64,000 nucleotides of DNA, taken from Miscanthus floridulus. Its lineage: Eukaryota; Streptophyta; Magnoliopsida; Poales; Poaceae. The notes below the pieces were generated by a model. That model was not told the DNA's origin, did not search any database, and worked only from the letters and a program-made list of their open reading frames with translations. Shown one piece after another: positions 1-11,908 of the stretch. The DNA lies in the NCBI RefSeq assembly GCF_019320115.1, contig NC_089584.1:58090852-58154851 (forward strand), read 5' to 3'. Within the stretch, counting starts at the first letter, position 1; every line of letters begins with the position of its first letter. The position numbers and the translations under genes were made by a program.

Positions 1-413
1 AACGCTCGCCGCCAGTCCCCGATGCCCTGCGCCTGGCCCCTGGCCCCCGCAAAGGCTCCAGCACCCGCGCCCCATCGTTGGCTTCTGCGCCCGCGCCATG
101 TCACCGAAGTTGTAGTTTAGAGGTGTATGCCAAGAATTTTTATTGCCTAGATTCATGTATTTCTATTGACCTTAGAGAGTTTCAACACTGATTTCTATAT
201 AAAAATGTGCAAAAACTAGGTTAAATGCCTTGCCATGCTAGTTTGTGTGTGCCTACCTTTCTTGTGCTATTGTGGTCTATGGAATGGAAATGGAATGCAT
301 CATGCATGGTCACATGGATGGTAGAGCTTCTACTCCACACCTTGGCATGGCATGCTAGTGGAATACAATGTTGTCAACTATAGCAGCACGACATTTATCT
401 CTACCGACCTTGA

Positions 414-489
414 TGTATGTGGTTGTCGGCCATCGTGCTGTTGGTTTGTTGTGTATGTGGTTGTTGGCCATCGTGCTGTTGGTTTATTG
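414..489. repeat. Short tandem duplication, 38-bp period
   Basis: Two adjacent copies of a TGTATGTGGTTGT-led segment ending GTGCTGTTGGTTT, with few differences. It creates the overlapping short ORFs seen here, which have no other support. The rest of 1-680 belongs to the tnp2 intron/exon zone of CACTA 1, but I cannot assign exons there. Confidence 0.6.
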
Positions 490-680
490 CAGGTTTTGGT
501 TACCTCACAGTACTGGGGAGGTGCTGTCGAAATTTACAATTAACACTATTATGTTCCTTTGTTGTAGGAGAGGCTATTGCAAAGATCATTCCCCATCATC
601 CTCGACTCGTCACTTTGTAGGACAACAAGGTGAAGCATCATACACCCCTCTTAAACTTGTAGGGATAAACCGATGCATCT

Positions 681-1302
681 ATGAGTGCTGAGTTGAGACA
701 GGTTGCTGATGGTTGTGCCTATAGGGTTAGGACATTCACTGGTTATGACGTGAATGGATATCGCTTTCACACAACAAGCCATGCAGCAGAGTCGGCCCAA
801 TCGAAGAACCACAAATACTAGAGTTTTTACACAAGGCTTAGATGGGGTTGAGTATTATGGAAGAATTGAAGAAATATATGAACTCATGTTTCATGGTTGC
901 AAACCTGTTAATTTCGTTATATTCAAATGCCATTGGTTTGATCCTGAAGTAGTGAGGCGAAGCCCTAATCTTGGGCTAGTCAAAATTCGACAACCATCCA
1001 TCTTACCAGGAGAGGATGTCTATATTGTGGCTCAACGGGCCACACAAGTTTATTATCTCTCATACCCATGCCAAACTGTAGACTATCTAAAGGGTTGGGA
1101 TGTTGTGTATAAGGTATCACCACATGATAAACTACCTATCCCAAACAATCAAGATTACAACATAGACCCCAACACATATGACAGAGAGTTCTTTCAAGAA
1201 GATGGGCTCAAAGGGAGTTTTGAGATAGACTTAACCAAAGCTCAGGGTATGGAAGTAGATAATAAAAGTGGTGCTGATGAGGATGCCGGAGATGAGGTTT
1301 AG
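681..1302 (+). pseudogene. CACTA tnp2 transposase C-terminal part (DUF4216)
   Basis: C-terminal DUF4216 region of an En/Spm TNP2 transposase, the DDE transposase that binds and cuts element ends. The frame opening at 681 reads LRQVADGCAYRVRTFTGYDV, the usual start of this domain. It stops near 828. The conserved continuation (GVEYYGRIEEIYEL, then FKCHWFDP) is in another frame, open from 754 to 1302, so one small indel near 785-795 breaks the gene. The tail after residue 150 of the second frame is acidic (EVDNKSGADEDAGDEV). The catalytic part of tnp2 lies left of the window. Confidence 0.85.
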
Positions 1303-1601
1303 AATGTGAAGGACTTAGAATTACTTCAGCGATTACATCTAAGCAATGATGGTGATGATGACATTCCTCCTTTGGAGCACGAGGATGATTATATCGACAT
1401 GCGTGATAGTGATGATAAGACTTATGATCTAGCTAATCCCAATCATGATGATTATTTCTAATACATGTATGATCCATGCTAATTGATTTATTATTTGTCA
1501 TACCATGTTATTTTCTATGTATGTTTTGCTTATTTTGCATCTATTTTGATGTATTATCTGTGCTAATTGGCTTACTCTTTTTAATTATAGGTGATTGAAC
1601 A

Positions 1602-3592
1602 ATGGTGGGCGGTATGAAGAGGATAACATCGCTTTACTCAAAAGCGACAACGACGCATAATGGGTCTAATGTAGCTGAGGGGTCTAGAAAGACACCTCGG
1701 GGTAGACCCAGGGGTCGAGGGAAGGGTGGAGGCAAGACGAGGCCACCGTCGCTTGTACCTTCATCGTCGTCTAAGTTAGCTTCCGCTCACTCATCCTCTG
1801 AGGAGGAGGAGGTATAGGTGGAGGTGGAGGTAGGGGTGGAGGAGGAGGTGGGGGTGGAGGAGATAGGGGGTACCTCTTCCTCTACTTTGTCACATGTGTG
1901 GTTGTGAGGTCCCTCGACCCTCCCGAGGCGACCGATACCTCTTGAGAGACGCCCACTGATTCGACCCGATGGAGACAAGTAAGTAACTTTAGATGCTATC
2001 ACTAATTTTTGTATTTGATGTGTTCAAAATTACAATAGAAATGAATAATTTATATTAATCACTTGGGCAGGGGTTGGAGGAAGGTTGGTGGGGTGATCAT
2101 GCACGCCATGTGAACGACATCCTTGGTCTTTTGATCAAGGAAAAGTTCCCTAGCCTGGTGAAGTTCGGCAAAACTATCGAGCCGGCCTACACGTGGGCCC
2201 ACTATGCCACCATCCTCGATGCCCCTGATCAGGATGGTAGGGTATTCGTCGACAAGGCATTGCATGTCAAGCTGGGCTTTGGGTAAGTCTTTCTCGCACT
2301 ACATTGCTCAATACATCGCATTGATTGGACATTCTTGTAATAATGACTCGATACATCGCGTCTATATGTAGGATTTCTTTAGATGCAAGGAGGGATATGA
2401 GGCCAAGGCATATGCTATAGCTGACAAAGCCACCAAGAAACTCATCAAGGACATGCACTATGAGGCGCGCATTCTGGCCGTGATCTAATGCAATGCGAAA
2501 ATTCTTAGAGCGAGGCTCCCTAAAAGTGCGGCAAGAACCATGAGGTTGACCTAGGAATAATACCTGAAGGTAAATATAGAACATTAATACTTATTTTTTT
2601 CTGAGATTAATTATGCTTAATTTTATCTTCTTATCTGTCATATACGTGATGACATAGGTGCCTCCGTGGTGGTGCACCTACAATTTGCAGTGTTGGGCCT
2701 AGATGGTGGATAGGTGGTGCGACCCCGCGTGGGAGGAGAATCACAACGCTTGCTGGGAGCGGCGTCTGCTAATGCCGAGTGCACCACACCATCAAGGCAA
2801 CCTCAACCTCTCAGAATACGCAGCTAGATGGGTACGCAAATTTATTTCTTTATTATAACGCTCAATTCTGCATAATTTCTAATCATATTTTTTTTGTAGT
2901 TGGCGGCACATGGTGGCGAGCCTTGCTCCTAGTTCCCATGGTCAGACTCTACATGATTCTAGATGAATGCATTCTAGGTTATTTCTATTTTATTCATCGT
3001 TCATTGTTTTTACATATTTTTGCATTGCATTGTAACATTAGGATGAAAGTAGGCATAGCTGGAACAAGAAACGAGACACCGAGAGGAGCTAGAGGTGAAG
3101 ATGGAGGAAGAGCGGCAGAGGTCAGAGGCAGAGCGGTAGAGGATGAAGGCAGAGCGACTGCAGATGTTTGAATATATGAGGGGTATTTACGCTGCAATCG
3201 ATCAACCTCCGCCACCGATGCCAGTCCCTCCTCCTCAACCTGCTCTAAATACTATTTTAGGCATTGTGAGTCACTTTACAACCTTATAATCACTATTTCT
3301 AATTTATGTAGAATCAATCTTACAAACAAGCCTAGACACTAGAAACATAGTGACTAATGCTATATGTTTGTTACCAACTAGTACTTAAGTAATCATACTA
3401 GAGCATAATGCAACTGAGAAGATGTTGCTAATAGTTGCAAGGGTTATACTAGTTAGGCAGCAGAGATACCATACGTGTTGTTCAATCTTGTCTCACACAT
3501 GCAATCTCTTCTCCTTTGGGCAGAATCAATCGGCGGCATCAAATGAGCCTCATGACCCAGCGTGGTCGCAGTGGAACCCGTGGCCTAATTGA
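1602..3592 (+). pseudogene. CACTA TNP1-like protein gene, about seven exons
   Basis: Second gene of CACTA 1, of the plant TNP1/En-Spm accessory type (Transposase_24-like). Hand-read exons: about 1602-1978 (Met start, basic GRPRGRGKGGGK, acidic run, ending before GTAAGT at 1979), 2071-2283 (LEEGWWGDHARHVNDILGLL, donor GTAAGT), about 2371-2570 (FFRCKEGYEAKAYAIADKAT, YEARI), about 2658-2840 (PPWWCTYN, HHQGNLNLSEYAARWV), about 2900-2945 (AAHGGEP), about 3043-3265 (coiled, EELEVKMEEERQRSEAER, then a proline run), and about 3524-3592 (NEPHDPAWSQWNPWPN, stop). Several exons contain in-frame TAG or TGA, so the gene is dead. It follows tnp2 on the same strand. TNP1-type proteins bind subterminal repeats such as those at 3841-4409. 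Confidence 0.78.
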
Positions 3593-3840
3593 CTACTTAT
3601 GATTTTATTTGCATTTGCATTTGTGGATTACCTGTGACTACTTATGACTACTTGTGACTATTTATGGTTGTGAATGAACCTACTAGTGATTCTGAAGTTT
3701 ATTTGCATTTATGTGTTGTCGATATATCTATATGAACTGCCTGTGATGCTTATTGTAAACTATCTATGATGAATGTGATGTTTATTTGAATGTGGTACGT
3801 GGTTGTGACTGAACCAAATAAACTGATTATATGTGGTAGA

Positions 3841-4409
3841 TTTGTTGAGTGTTACACTCAGCAAAAGGGCTATTTGCCGAGTGTTACACTCGGCAAAAGG
3901 GCTATTTGCCGAGTGCCATGAAAAATACACTTAGCAAATCAGACACATGGCAAAAATCTATGCATTTCGGGACTAAAATGGCTTCTTTACCGAGTGTCTG
4001 TGCTGTGACACTCGGTAAAGAAGCCAACATTTGTACGTTCTGGGCCAGTCTTTGTCGAGTGCTCGGTATTTGACACTTGGCAAAGAAGGAAGGTTTGTCG
4101 AGTGCCTGGTATTTGACACTCAGCAAAGGAGACAAGTTTGCCGAGTGTCAGATCCGAGACACTCGGCAAACGAGCCATGATCGTCTCCACACCATCACGT
4201 TACTTTTTTCGCTGAGTGTCGGTTTCAGCTCTCGGCAAAGTATTTGCCGAGTGCCCGATAGAAAACACTCGGCAAAGAGACATTTGTTGTCACTGTAGAT
4301 GCCGTCTACTGTTTGCTGAGTGTTACACTCGGTAAATCATTTGCCGAGTGTTTTTTTGAGCTTTGTCGAGTGCCTATGGCACATGACAAAGCCACAGTTT
4401 CTAGTAGTG
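3841..4409 (+). repeat. CACTA 1 subterminal repeat array and right TIR
   Basis: Dense direct and inverted copies of a TTTGCCGAGTGT / ACACTCGGCAAA motif, more than ten in about 500 bp. These are the binding sites of the element-encoded accessory protein in this family. The block ends with the terminal inverted repeat at about 4391-4409. The short ORFs on both strands here are produced by the inverted copies and are not genes. Confidence 0.9.
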
Positions 4410-4730
4410 GATAAACTTCCTCATTACCACCGACTTTCACCAATGAAGGTGTAAATCGGCGGTGATTAGTATTTTGGAGCATGCGGTGATGAAGATGATG
4501 TAGCAGTGGCCGGAGGCTAAGTTCCTTTTCTAGAAAATCATATATGTTGCTAAGACCAAAATTTTTTAGATAATAAAAAGAAGTATCATGCTTCATCCTC
4601 ATTAAGGGCTCATTCAGTTATAGCATATTAACGCTGGGAATTGTTTCGGTTAACAAAAGCTTATATAAATTAAATAAGAAGTCCCGGCCAGAATTCTTCT
4701 TGGGAGTAATTCTTGCAAAACCAAACTTAC
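4410..4730. other. Flank of CACTA 1, no gene seen
   Basis: AT-rich sequence with no coding frame that I recognise. The stretch from about 4604 begins AGGGCTCATTCAGTTATA, like the ends of some hAT-type MITEs, but no partner end was found. Confidence 0.5.
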
Positions 4731-4757
4731 TAGGATGATCGGCGCGCTTCGCCGCGC
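4731..4757 (-). mobile_element. Helitron-like 3' terminus
   Basis: Read on the minus strand, the sequence is a GC hairpin (GGCGCG loop CGCGCC), then GATCATC, then CTAG followed by T. Helitrons end with a short hairpin about 6-12 bases before CTRR and insert between A and T; all three signs are present. The element body would lie to the right (from 4731 upward). I could not find its 5' TC end, so length and content are unknown. Confidence 0.55.
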
Positions 4758-7414
4758 CCGTATTCAATCCACGTCGATTTGTTTATATTCAACATCACAT
4801 TGCCATGGAAGACAGCAAGTTATATGCAGCAGAGGCCGTAATGAAGAAAAAGGCCAACCAAAACACACGTCGCATATGAAAACGTTAGCACCTTTTAGTT
4901 AATATAAGAATTAATTTTTCTAAGGGCAACACAATAGCCAGTTTGCGGAAAAAGGTTTATCATTCTTGTATGTGCCCAACAAATGAGATGAAAGTAAGTA
5001 AAACGTTACATTAGTTATAATAACAATCGTGTCCTAGGTACACGACAATCTACCCACAAAAAATTACAACACAAAGAATCAGTTTGTGCATATATAAGAG
5101 TGTTTGAGGTTGCTTGATCCCGTCACAGTTAGTTGCAGCATGGTGGCTCACCCTGCATGTCATCTGAAGCTTTTGCAAAAATGAGTTATCTCCTCTGGTC
5201 ATATATAGTCCGCTTAGCCTTAAGGGAGTAACAAATTTACTATCTTGTCAAAGAGTCATCAACCATGCATCGATGTAGTATAGTTTGGCCTGGCTAGAGG
5301 GAAATGCAAAAGGGAAAAGAAGTGGTGGTTGATTGAAACAAAAGAGATGGCAAAGAAGGAAATGTGTTATAACAGGTTAACTGAAGATGCAAAACTGAAA
5401 ATTACAAAGACATTCATTTCCACCTCTGTTTACCACTGTTTTTTTGGGCACATCCTCCAAAAACATCCAAACCTTTTTTCTGCATGCCTGAAACAACCAA
5501 ACTAAGACCTTGCAAAGAAGAAAGAAATAAGATCCTAAGAAAAGGATTTTGTTGTATCTGTAAGGGGTTGGCTTAAGAAAAGGATTTTGGAGTATCTATA
5601 AGGGGTTGGCTATAGACGTGGTAGGGGGAAGCAGGGATCTATGTTCACAGACTTGAGCATGGCAAGTGGACGGAGTGGCCAAGCTGAGCCAAGCTGAGAG
5701 ATCGCTCTAAATCCGGCAATCCTAGAATAGGAAACCAGTTCAATCTTGGGGGAAATCAGGGAGGTAGAGGAAATTAGAAAACGAAGAGAAGAAATTGGAG
5801 TACCTAAGAGAGTGGGGAAGAGTTTGCTTCTGATGCGGTGCTTGGAGTACATCGATGTTGGTCGTCTATGCTAGACGCTGAGGTAGACCGCCTGAGTGAT
5901 GAACATGTAATTTTTAGACAACCATGGAGTCAAGCATGATCAATCAGAAACCAACAAACCCATGACTAATGCATCTGAAAAATGTAATGCTAATTTTGTA
6001 TATGATCAAGATGCAAACACGTCTTCCAATCAGTGAAAGAGAATGAAAGGAGATGTTGATCTTGAAGAAGCATATTAGATAAACACATGTTTGCGGCTTG
6101 ACTATCTTATTGCAGTGAATGGAAGCAATATACCACTAAGATTAGCTAGGCACAAGGTCTTTGATGTTCACATGTACACTCTACATTGTTTCTCATGTTC
6201 TGTATTTAAGTACTTTATTTATGGACACAATGACGACTGTGTGTTATGGGATACAAATAACTAAGTGCGAAAGCACAATGACGACTGTCTATATGGGAAA
6301 GAATCAATGAAATTGATATGTACCTGGTCTACAGAGCAACAGTTTCAAGGAGGTTAGATTTGCATACCATTTGCGTAATGTGTATCCCTGAAACGATGTT
6401 TTCCCTACAACATTGAAACTCATGAAGAAATCAGACAACGAAATACCATAGCAGCAAAGGTTACAGGTACAAAGGGATGAGTGCAGTACCTTCAATATGA
6501 GCACATCATAGGCAAAAAAAAGGGAAACCCACTGGTGCGCTTGTGTTCCTGTGCATGAACCGCTGAAGAACAAAGGCATGTACATGTTCATTCCATAAGC
6601 AAATCGACCAGGACGCGCCGCTCCGCCGCGGTGGGTGAGAAAGGAGTCGGAGGTGATTCCATCCCCACCACGAGCCCACGCGAGCCCAAGACGCGCTTCA
6701 ATGAGCCAGGCTCTGAAGAAACGAAGGAAAGTCGCGTTTCCTGGGAGCCATGAGAGAGAGTGCGATTTGCATCGTTTGGGCCTGGCTCGCTGGTGGGCCC
6801 TAGCTCGCAAACATGGGAAGCTGCACGCGGAGGGCGCAGCCAGGCCGTCGGGCCAGGGTCGCAAACATGCCCCAAAAGGAGGCCTTGACACGCACGAGCT
6901 CTCGGAACAGAGCACGTGACAGTGAACAGTACCAGGGGCGCTGAGAATGCGCTGATCCTAGGAGCTTTATGGAGTTTAATATAATATTAATATTACAACC
7001 ACACTTTACGACAAACAAACAAAAAATTATGACAAAATAAATTAAAGACCTAATTCTAAATATAGAAGGTCGTCTGAATGATGTAAAGCGAGGCTTAGTG
7101 CAGGAGTAATCTCCAAATTACAGCAAGCCCCCAACATGAGTTGTTGATCTCCATATTGTTTCATTAATGGGTCCAAAACCAAAGTTGTATTTCTCCCTCT
7201 CCAAAAGAGATCTGGATCAGCATTAGTGAAAAACCACCCAGCATACCTTTAGTAAGACACAATCATGGCATCCTTTGAATTGTATAACTTCCTCTCACAT
7301 GCATGAATAATACACCTATCTGCTTACCGGTGGTCATGTACATGCATGATTCTTCTGTAAAGTAACTTGCTGGCTTGCTAATGGACATAGCATAGCATAG
7401 CCGATGCAGAATTA
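4758..7414. other. Non-coding stretch, possible Helitron body and CACTA 2 flank
   Basis: No convincing gene. Mostly AT-rich, with a GC-rich block at about 6600-6920 in which both strands are open by composition alone. A second hairpin-plus-CTAG motif at about 6940-6960 (GCGC-loop-GCGC, TGATC, CTAG) is not followed by T, so I do not call it a Helitron end. Immediately left of CACTA 2 the flank is CCGATGCAGAATTA. Confidence 0.45.
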
Positions 7415-7850
7415 CACTACGTCAGAATTGCACTTCACTGCCGGTTTAAAATACCCCATCACTATCAGATTTTAAACTGATGCAACCATACCGGCAGTGA
7501 TAAGGGTAAGCTATCACTGTCGGTTCTTACAAATCGGCAGTGTTGTTCAACTTCACTGCTGGTTCTTTACACAGCCGGTAGAGTTCAGTTCCACCAACAC
7601 TGCCAGTTCATAAGACCACCCGGTAGAGTTCATTTCCACCAACATTGTCGATTTGTGTTTGAACCGACAGTGTTGTCGTAAATATCACTGTTTGTTTGTG
7701 GCAAGAACTGGCAGTGATGGCTAAGACAATGCTGCCAGTTTGTGGCTCCAGCCAACAGTGCCATCACTACCAGTTTGTTGCTAACCGGCAGTGATGTTTA
7801 CGACAACACCGCCGGTTTTCTGCTGACAGGTAGTGATGTCACGTTCGTAT
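7415..7850. repeat. CACTA 2 left TIR and subterminal repeats
   Basis: TIR at 7415, followed by about a dozen direct and inverted copies of CACTGCCGGTT / AACCGGCAGTG, many with one or two changes. These are the likely binding sites for the element's own proteins. No gene lies within the array. Confidence 0.9.
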
Positions 7851-8057
7851 TTTATTGTTTTATAATTTATTTTAATTTATATTTTTTGTGGAATCGGGTT
7901 TCGTTTTATATATACTACTTAGATGACAGGTCCATCAATATTAAACATTACAAATGTTACGGTTACAGTTCAAATATTCTTATCAAGATCTCGATCCCTC
8001 AAAATAAAAAAGAAATGTTCTCGGACTTCACAGATTGTGCAATGCTTCTCAGACTTC

Positions 8058-9300
8058 TTACAATAATTTGGCGAGCCGCTCTGGGCCATACTGGTCCTTG
8101 AACTTCACAGATTGTGCAATGGAAAATACTCCATCTTTTTTCAATACCTCGGCTAAGATGAATTTTGCCAGCTCTAATTGCAACGCGACGATCTCCATGT
8201 CTAACAACCTTTCATGGTTATATTTCTTACGCTGTCGGTTAAAAAAGATGATATCCAAAAAGGAATCAGTAAATCATTTTGTTGAATGATTAACAGACAT
8301 AAATGAAATGGGGATTATACACACCAACTTATCGGCTCCTTTCGATTTTCCTGCCGATGTAGCAAAGCATTGCCCACATTACATAAAATCAGCATTCATT
8401 GTTTCCTGCTGGCTGTTTTAGGTACCTCCCCTCCATTTTGACAACTTTGAATGGGACCTGCATCCCACCGATATGTCTTCTTCGGACACTGAGCAACATT
8501 AAAAGGAGAAACGTTAGAAAATGGTATGTATGATTAGAAAATAATATGTTATTAGGATCACTTACTAATTCAGCACTGCCACCAGTGCATCCAGATGATG
8601 AAATAGTTTTTTCTTTGAGTCCCACACCTCGATCAGATTTTTGGCAAGATTAACACAAATGAAGATGAAATGGTGGCTGTAATCACAGAATCCTAATTGT
8701 TGAATAATCTTAACAAAAAAAGAAGCATAAAATTAAAAGCCAAGAACACATACTCGCAGTTGTTGCCTAGAAGTATGTGGGTTTTGTTCTTCATCTTGAA
8801 TTCATCAAAAATAACAATCAATCTATGTTTTAGGTCTTTGACGTCACATCCATGGAGGCCTAGACATGTCTTCTCATTGACTCGCAAGGGGTCCGAGAAG
8901 CCTATGTTATCCCATTTGCTTTTTAGAATGTAAAAGTTTGTTATACATCTACATAAAATCATGGGAAGTGCTCAAAAGTTAACAATGTGTGTCCCGAGAG
9001 AGTAGTTAATTGTAGTATCGTGCATGTAGGGTACTTACATAGTCCAGAACGTCAACATTGTGTATCGAGAGAGCATTTCTGGTATAGCTGGAACAAGCAC
9101 TCCCACTCGACATCAAATTTCTCTTTTTTATGATAATTAAAAACATGTGGCAAATGGATAATAACCTCAAAACTAAAATCCTCCGTCTCTATTGTTTGAG
9201 CCATGTAATATTCATGTAACTGGCACATATATGTTGTCAAATTTTTATACTCGTGATTGGAAACTAAAAGATTGCCCCTTTCATACTTCATTGTCGGTGC
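8058..9300 (-). pseudogene. Ulp1-like (C48) cysteine protease domain of the CACTA 2 accessory gene
   Basis: C-terminal exons of the TNP1/Ulp1-type gene. From high to low coordinates they read: 9291-9052 (LTTYMCQLHEYYMA, EWECLFQLYQKCSLDTQ), 8962-8760 (NIGFSDPLRVNEKT), the His block near 8670-8675 (DYSHHFIFICVN), the Asp block at 8616-8624 (EVWDSKKK), the Cys block at 8392-8394 (KQPAGNNEC), and a C-terminal exon at 8258-8058. The order His-Asp-Cys matches the catalytic triad of Ulp1/SENP deSUMOylating proteases, which many plant CACTA and MULE elements carry. The codon right after the Cys is TGA where the family has Gly (GGA); reading then continues in frame (FYVMWAML). The protein is therefore cut one residue past its active-site Cys. 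Whether it ever processed SUMO is unknown. Confidence 0.8.
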
Positions 9301-9429
9301 TGCCGTCCCTTGTACATCATAATAGATGGTCGCGGCCTCTTCCCTGGTTAATTCGGGGTTGTCTTCGATGAACTTTTGTATCTTCCTTAAATCTTCATTG
9401 TGTATTTCATCGGCTCTTGTTGTAGCATA

Positions 9430-11610
9430 CTGATTCTATGTTTGCCTTTTGAATTCGGACTTCAACAAAAATGGAGGCAGTGAGGCACAGAGATTGAAGA
9501 AACTAATACAATCTTCCTTCAAGATGTGTGTTGTAAATTTTCCTTCCATCAAGTTTATAACGCTGCCACTGAACGACCTTTTTTTTTGTTGGTCCACTTT
9601 GGGAGCATTAGCGACCGAATCCAAGGACCTTTTTTTGCGACTGTGAGGATGTCCTTGATCTTGTTCTAGGCTGAGGTGGAGGAGGAGGATGACGACGAGA
9701 ATTCTATTTTCTCGGGACTGATGAAGATGGAGGAGGAGGAGGAGGAGTCTCTTTACTCGGGGCTAATGAAGATGGTGTCGAATGAGGAGGAATAGAAGGA
9801 GACCTCTATCTTCTCGAGGGTGATGGCAAGGGATGAGGAGGGGAGTGATCTCTATTGAGAGATGGTGAGTGATCATCATGGGTGGACTAAGACTCGCAAT
9901 CGTCCTCATCATCAGAGGATAAGTGGTGGTCAAGCTTAATGAAGCACTTGTGCTAGGCCACTTGAGAGCCTTTGTTATGACCAAGTTTTGGTCTGTCTTC
10001 CACTACGGGGTACTCAATGTTTATCTTGTTATACTTCTTATCAAGTATTCTATCAATGGTGACATGCGTGTACCCCTATGGAATTGGGCGGCCATTAATG
10101 GTCCTATCTCCCGTAGGCCTGGCCTGGCCGAGCGCCACCTTGTCCTTTATCCATTCCTGACGGATGTACAACTTGACATTGATAGGTTCAGTGATGCCGT
10201 CCACCGGATGAGGCACATACGAATCTTCTTCGTCGAGCGGGGTCGATCCGCAGCTGCTGTGACCCCTAAACTATGGGCTAAAGGCAGTAGGAGTAGGGTT
10301 TTGTGGTATTCCTGATCCCTTGGACAGCAAAATTTGCTGGACTCATGTTTCAACAATCGCCTCAATTCGTACATCCATTCTTTCTTCCAACTCTTTTAGT
10401 CGCCTCAAATACTCTGCCTCCTGATCCGCTCTACCCCTCGAGCGGCTCCAGTAAGTGTTAGATTCTTGGGGGAATGCTAGTTTCCAAGGAACAACATCGG
10501 TTCCTCTAGTGCGACCTGGGTGCTCCTTAGTTCCAAATGCTTGGGTGAGCACGTCTTTCTCCCTATTAGAAGTGCGAGTCCCTTGCCTCACCTACTCAGT
10601 TACCTAGGAGATCCTCTGGTTGAGTTCACTCATGGGTTGATTTGTGGAGTTAAAGCTCTCGTCCTCTGTGTGGCGTATATTCCTCTCCATATAGTATATT
10701 ACCGATCTAGGCTCCCAATCGGTGGTCTCAACCTGAACGCCTTCCTGAGCAAGGTGATCCATCTTTTGAAGTTCTATTTCAAATTCTGGCATCTTTTTGG
10801 CATAGCAACGAGAGCCGAGATCATGAGAATTCGTCACTTTCTGTGAGTTCTCCTTATTCTTCCTGCTCAGTTCTAAGTACTCCTCGGATAACCTGTATTC
10901 CTTGAAATCCTACCAGAAGTCCTGCTTGCTAAACTATCCACCATCAAAATCTAGCTCTTTATTTTAGAGGACAAAATTCTTATACAATGTCCCCTTGAAA
11001 TTCTTGAAGCATGTCCCCATGATTTCTTTTGCTTTTTTCTTGACTAACTCCCTGTCATACTCCAGTGGGAAAGTGAAATACTCTGGAATCTTGATATTCC
11101 ATATGTAATCCTTCTCACTTTCGGGAACCCTCCACGGGTCATCATTTTTCACAATCCACTTTCTATACCTAATCGAGATGAAGTCCCTAACAAATAACCC
11201 AAGGATAGTCTTGTATTTGGTCAAAGCTATAGGCGGTGAGAGTGGATCCCTGAATTCATCGAACTCAGTAATGTGCCAGTGTGCATTCCTACCAATAAGA
11301 ATCTTTGACATGCCTCGCTTGGATCTAGCCTTCCTTCTACCGAAACCCTCTGACTCCTCGGCCGACGGAGGCTCCTACTAGAGACACCAAGTAAGCTATG
11401 ACCCTCTCAATTGATTAGCATGTATGGCTACATAGTCACATGATACCAAAGTTACCTAGCTATCTTGGTCATTTTGACCTAGATCGAGCAGGTCGGACGA
11501 GGTCCATGGCTGCTCATTCTCACTGTCCTGATTAGCACCATCACCATTTGTCCGATCATGTGGCTCTCCTGTCCCAACAATATCAGTCGCTTCTTGTTGC
11601 CGATCTGTTC
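9430..11610 (-). pseudogene. CACTA 2 TNP1-like accessory protein, N-terminal exons
   Basis: Upstream exons of the same minus-strand gene. A first exon around 11610-11466 reads acidic (NGDGANQDSENEQPWTSSDL). The next (about 11380-10950) holds SKRGMSKILIGRNAHWHITE, VRDFISIRYRKW and YFTFPLEYDRELVKKKAKEI. Then 10880-10600 holds KMPEFEIELQKM, TTDWEPRSVIYYMERNIRHT and SNQPMSELNQRIS-type blocks, and 10591-10300 holds FGTKEHPGRTRGTDVVPWKL and a coiled stretch. A long exon to about 9440 is proline/serine-rich. Order and motifs match plant TNP1/PTTA proteins that bind subterminal repeats. Many TAG/TGA stops break it. It lies downstream of tnp2 on the same strand. Confidence 0.75.
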
Positions 11611-11699
11611 TTCAATAATGGGGTAATAAGCGACGATGAGTCATGGCTGTGACACGATCATGGTTAGTTTTGGCTGCGGACAACTACTAATAGCACATG

Positions 11700-11704
<5 letters not shown>

Positions 11705-11766
<62 letters not shown>
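11705..11766. repeat. (TA)n microsatellite
   Basis: About 31 uninterrupted TA dinucleotides. Any (IY)n ORF across it is a composition artefact. It lies between the TNP1 first exon and the RNase-H1-N-like ORF. Confidence 0.97.
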
Positions 11767-11769
<3 letters not shown>

Positions 11770-11908
11770 TAATGAAAGTCTAATAATAAGTCCACATACA
11801 ACAAAGTCAAATAATAGCATATGTTCACCTAAAACAAATTCATTGTTTGATTGACCACATACAACAAAGTCTACCTACTGTTCTACGAAACTAAGCCTAC
11901 ATCAACTT

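Larger units (their letters stand above)
1..4409 (+). mobile_element. CACTA (En/Spm) transposon 1, 3' part
   Basis: Right-hand part of a CACTA DNA transposon whose left end lies outside the window. Gene order is tnp2 tail, then a TNP1-like gene, then an inverted-repeat-rich subterminal zone, as usual for plant Spm-like elements. The right terminus reads CTAGTAGTG and ends at 4409; its reverse complement begins CACTACTAGAAACTGTGG, a typical grass CACTA end. The base triplet after it is GAT (4410-4412), the expected 3-bp target duplication, but the partner copy is off-window. Coding parts carry stops and a frameshift, so this copy is defective. Confidence 0.88.

Noticed and set aside
3841..4400. 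Evenly repeated short motifs that could suggest a CRISPR-like array
   Set aside because: Spacing is irregular, copies are in both orientations and the block ends in a CACTA TIR. They are transposon subterminal repeats.
6936..6962. Second Helitron 3' end on the plus strand
   Set aside because: The hairpin is only four base pairs and CTAG is followed by G, not T.
6304..7018. 203-residue minus-strand ORF and overlapping frames at 6588-6919
   Set aside because: GC-rich composition keeps several frames open at once; no recognisable domain, and no splice or start evidence.
11705..11854. ORF with a long Ile-Tyr repeat
   Set aside because: Direct product of the (TA)n microsatellite.
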